The notes under the pieces are model-generated. The model had not been told where the DNA came from, searched no databases, and saw only the letters and a program-made list of their open reading frames with translations. This document shows, piece after piece, positions 61,534 to 64,000 of a stretch of 64,000 bases of DNA. Position 1 is the stretch's first letter, and every line of letters starts with the position of its first letter. The stretch lies in assembly GCA_963695375.1 (NCBI GenBank), contig OY968767.1, positions 1,984,001 through 2,048,000 of the forward strand, given 5' to 3'. The DNA comes from JACCVL01 sp963695375. Lineage in GTDB: Bacteria > Actinomycetota > Actinomycetes > Propionibacteriales > Nocardioidaceae. Made by a program: the position numbers and the translations under genes.

Positions 61534-62164
61534 GACCGGCTCCCGGCGGACGCCGGGCCTGGAGTACGTGCTGGTGCTCGCCGTGGGTGTCGCCGCCGCT
61601 GCCGTCGCGCTGCTGGCCCTCGGCCGGCCCTGGGTCGAGACGTCCGTGGTGACCGCGGGCATGCCGAGCCAGCAGCAGTCGGTCACCGGCTCCGAGGCGG
61701 TGCCGTGGCTGCGCGCGGTCGCGCTGGTCGGACTGGCCGGGGTGGCCGCCCTGCTCGCCACCTCCGGCTGGGGGCGGCGCGTCGTCGGCCTGGTCCTGCT
61801 CGCCGCGGGGGCGATGCTGGCGCTCGGGTCCGGGACGGCGGGTGCGGAGCTGCTGGCCGACGTCGCCTCCGCCGCCCGCTCGACCGCGGCCGGGGCGGAC
61901 TCGGCCGCCGTCGAGGCGGCCGTCGCCGGGGCCGACGGCTCCGGGTGGCGCTGGACGTCGACCGGCGCCGGCCTGCTGCTGCTGGCGGTCGGGGTCGCGG
62001 CGGCCCTCCGCGGACCGCGCTGGCCCGGTCTCGGCCGCCGGCACCGAGCGCCCTCCGTCGCCACCGGTGCCGCGGCCGAACCGCCGGTGACGGCCGGGCC
62101 CGACGTCGACGACCACGCCGACCTCTGGCGGGAGCAGGACCACGGACACGATCCGACCCGCTGA
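61520..62164 (+). CDS. Trp operon-associated membrane protein (TIGR02234 type)
   Basis: A 214-aa protein with four spans (about 13-33, 56-76, 80-100 and 134-153) matching the actinobacterial membrane protein located between trpE and trpC (TIGR02234). VTAGMPSQQQSVTGSEAVPWL lies in the first outer loop; the C-terminus is cytosolic and acidic. GTG at 61520 lies inside hisI. trpE, usually just upstream, is absent. Function unknown. Confidence 0.85.
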   Translation: MPRTETGSRRTPGLEYVLVLAVGVAAAAVALLALGRPWVETSVVTAGMPSQQQSVTGSEAVPWLRAVALVGLAGVAALLATSGWGRRVVGLVLLAAGAMLALGSGTAGAELLADVASAARSTAAGADSAAVEAAVAGADGSGWRWTSTGAGLLLLAVGVAAALRGPRWPGLGRRHRAPSVATGAAAEPPVTAGPDVDDHADLWREQDHGHDPTR

Positions 62165-62249
62165 CCGCCGGGGGCGCCGGACCGGCACAATGACCCGAGC
62201 GACGCGATCGATCGCCCCGCGTCCCCGACTCCCGAAGGACGGTCCGCCA

Positions 62250-62495
62250 ATGTCCGACAGCCACGGGTCGAGTCCGGCCCTCTGGGCGGCCGTCGTCGTC
62301 GCCCTCGTGGGGTTCACCGTCGGCGGCATCGGCATGGTGGTCGGCCCGAGCTGGCTGTTGTTCTGGATCGGCACCGGCCTGGTCGTGCTCGCTCCCGTCG
62401 TCGGGGCGGTGCTCGCCGCGGCCGGGATGGGCGCGGTGACCCCCCAGCCCACCGCCGAGCAGCGGGCGACCGACCCGACGTCGACGCAGCGCTGA
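62250..62495 (+). CDS. HGxxPAAW family small membrane protein
   Basis: An 81-aa protein with the family motif in degenerate form, SDSHGSSPALWAAV, followed by two spans (about residues 10-30 and 33-58). This family accompanies trpC in actinobacteria; function unknown. ATG at 62250 was preferred over an in-frame ATG at 62190 because AAGGA (62234-62238) is upstream and the motif begins there. Confidence 0.82.
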   Translation: MSDSHGSSPALWAAVVVALVGFTVGGIGMVVGPSWLLFWIGTGLVVLAPVVGAVLAAAGMGAVTPQPTAEQRATDPTSTQR

Positions 62496-62549
62496 CCCGA
62501 CCCCCGGCACCGACGCGGCCCCGTCAACTCGGGCCGGAGTCGGCGGTCG

Positions 62550-62555
62550 TACCCT
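62550..62555 (+). promoter_or_regulatory. Putative -10 (TACCCT) of trpC
   Basis: TACCCT lies 41 nt before the trpC ATG. No leader peptide with tandem Trp codons was seen in the 101-nt gap. Confidence 0.4.
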
Positions 62556-62596
62556 GAGGGGGCCCACCCGCCCAGGTTTCGATCGGGGGTCTGACC

Positions 62597-63403
62597 ATGT
62601 CCGTGCTCGACGAGATCGTGGCCGGTGCCAGGCAGGACCTTGCCGACCGCGAGGCAGCCGTGCCGCTCGCCGAGGTCAAGCGGCAGGCCGGACGCCAGGA
62701 TCCCGCGCTCGACCCGATGCCCACCTTCCGGGCCGAGGGCGTCTCGGTGATCGCGGAGGTCAAGCGGGCCAGCCCGAGCCGCGGCCCGCTCGCGGCGATC
62801 GCCGACCCGGCGGCGCTCGCCGCGGAGTACGCGTCCGGCGGCGCGGCGGCGGTCAGCGTGCTCACCGAGCAGCGCCGCTTCGGCGGCAGCCTGGACGATC
62901 TGCGCAGCGTCCGCGGGCGGGTCGACATCCCGGTGCTCTGCAAGGACTTCGTGGTCTCGTCCTATCAGCTGTGGGAGGCGCGCAGCGCCGGCGCGGACAT
63001 GGTGCTGCTGATCGTGGCCGCCCTGGACCAGCCGGCGCTGGTGTCGCTGGTGGAGCGCGCCGGCTCGATCGGCCTCACCCCGCTGGTCGAGGTGCACGAC
63101 GAGGACGAGCTGGACCGGGCGCTGGAGGCCGAGGCCCGCCTGGTCGGTGTCAACGCGCGGAACCTGAAGACCCTCGACGTGGACCGCACCACCTTCGCCC
63201 GGCTGGCTCCGCGGATTCCCGACGGCGTGGTCCGGATCGCCGAGTCGGGGGTCCGGGGCCCGCACGACGTGATCGAGTACGCCCGCTGCGGCGCCGATGT
63301 GGTGCTGGTCGGCGAGACGCTGGTGACCGGTGACGACCCGCGGGCCACCGTCGCCGACCTGGTCGCCGCGGGGGCCCATCCCGCCCTCCGGACCCGGCAC
63401 TGA
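62597..63403 (+). CDS. trpC: Indole-3-glycerol phosphate synthase
   Basis: TIM barrel, 268 aa, making indoleglycerol phosphate. VIAEVKRASPSRGPLA holds the catalytic Glu and Lys, PVLCKDFVVSSYQLWEAR the second Lys, and LVGVNARNLKTL and RIAESGVRGPHDV the phosphate site. Monofunctional; the TrpF step is supplied by PriA. 11 nt before trpB. Confidence 0.95.
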   Translation: MSVLDEIVAGARQDLADREAAVPLAEVKRQAGRQDPALDPMPTFRAEGVSVIAEVKRASPSRGPLAAIADPAALAAEYASGGAAAVSVLTEQRRFGGSLDDLRSVRGRVDIPVLCKDFVVSSYQLWEARSAGADMVLLIVAALDQPALVSLVERAGSIGLTPLVEVHDEDELDRALEAEARLVGVNARNLKTLDVDRTTFARLAPRIPDGVVRIAESGVRGPHDVIEYARCGADVVLVGETLVTGDDPRATVADLVAAGAHPALRTRH

Positions 63404-63414
63404 CCGGTCGCCCG

Positions 63415-64000
63415 ATGACCACGTCCGCGGCCAGCCAACCCGACGCGCTCGGCCACTTCGGCCGATTCGGCGGCCGGTTCATGCCCGAGGCGCTGATCGG
63501 GCCGCTGGACGAGCTGGCGGAGGCCTGGAAGTCCGCGACGGCCGACGACGCGTTCCGCGCCGAGCTGGACCGGATGCTGCGGGAGTACGCGGGCGTGCCC
63601 AGCCTGCTGTACGACGCGACCCGCCTCTCGCGGGAGGCCGGTGCCCGGATCCTGCTCAAGCGCGAGGACCTCAACCACACCGGGGCGCACAAGGTGCGCA
63701 ACGTCCTCGGCCAGGCCCTGCTCACCAAGCGGATGGGCAAGTCCCGGGTCATCGCCGAGACCGGCGCCGGTCAGCACGGTGTCGCGACCGCGACCGCCTG
63801 CGCGTACCTCGACCTCGACTGCGTGATCTACATGGGCGAGGTCGACATCGAGCGGCAGGCGCTGAACGTCGCCCGGATGCGGGTGCTCGGCGCGGAGGTG
63901 GTGCCGGTCACCACCGGCAGCCGCACGCTCAAGGACGCCATCAACGAGGCGCTCCGCGACTGGGTGGCCCACGTCGACGACACGCACTACCTGCTCGGGA
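63415..64000 (+). CDS. trpB: Tryptophan synthase beta chain (partial, runs off the window)
   Basis: The first 195 residues are visible. PLP Lys93 in NHTGAHKVRNVLGQ, the GAGQHGVATATACA region and VYMGE-like IYMGEVDIERQALNV are normal for TrpB1. Forms alpha2-beta2 with TrpA, whose gene should follow outside the window. ATG at 63415. Confidence 0.95.
   Translation, partial: MTTSAASQPDALGHFGRFGGRFMPEALIGPLDELAEAWKSATADDAFRAELDRMLREYAGVPSLLYDATRLSREAGARILLKREDLNHTGAHKVRNVLGQALLTKRMGKSRVIAETGAGQHGVATATACAYLDLDCVIYMGEVDIERQALNVARMRVLGAEVVPVTTGSRTLKDAINEALRDWVAHVDDTHYLLG

Noticed and set aside
62496..62596. Trp attenuator or leader peptide before trpC
   Set aside because: No short frame with tandem Trp codons and no competing hairpins seen.

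Overview
The window is very GC-rich DNA from an actinobacterium. The evidence is the gene order, frequent GTG starts, almost exclusive TGA stops (with a few TAG), a division cluster with SepF and DivIVA/Wag31 but no FtsA, the DNPR (meso-DAP) motif in MurE, and many short leaderless promoters of TANNNT type. The arrangement pknL-like kinase / idsA / metF-like / DUF3040 / mraZ-dcw / wag31 resembles the mycobacterial layout. Gene content would fit Geodermatophilaceae or a neighbouring group, but that placement is inference.

Region 1 (1-8000): a partial Ser/Thr kinase, a polyprenyl synthase divergent from a metF-type reductase, a small membrane protein, a frameshifted phytoene-desaturase-like flavoprotein, and a two-component system (response regulator, histidine kinase) followed by a secreted PepSY protein. 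Two near-identical direct-repeat sites lie in front of the regulator and the PepSY gene. A YbaK-type deacylase closes the region.

Region 2 (8000-15060): an SOS mutagenesis cassette. A perfect LexA box and a strong leader hairpin precede DUF6504 (frameshifted as sequenced), a SAV_6107-type HEPN protein, DnaE2, a methyltransferase and DinB. DnaE2 has lost most PHP-exonuclease residues, whereas the replicative DnaE1 (44111-47641) keeps them.

Region 3 (15060-21360): L,D-transpeptidase, DUF3040 protein, and a MoxR / DUF58 / transglutaminase cluster on the minus strand.

Region 4 (21360-44075): the dcw cluster. A promoter embedded in an MraZ box drives mraZ, a small membrane protein, rsmH, ftsL (with 15 perfect 12-bp repeats), ftsI, murE, murF, mraY (frameshifted as sequenced), murD, ftsW, murG, murC and ftsQ, mostly with 4-nt overlaps. 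ftsZ, pgeF, yggS, sepF, yggT and divIVA follow, then a terminator-like palindrome. After it come a lysine-repeat DksA-type zinc-finger gene, lspA, rluD and a GNAT gene.

Region 5 (44075-64000): dnaE1, two membrane-associated genes, a LON-domain gene, then a his supercluster (hisD-C-B-H, priA, hisF, hisI). Interleaved with it are a 47-aa membrane protein, an emfourin-like lipoprotein, a cation diffusion facilitator and an asymmetric ABC exporter pair. The cluster runs into trp genes (TIGR02234 membrane protein, trpC, partial trpB) with trpE absent from its usual place. No rRNA, tRNA, CRISPR array, insertion sequence or prophage was seen.
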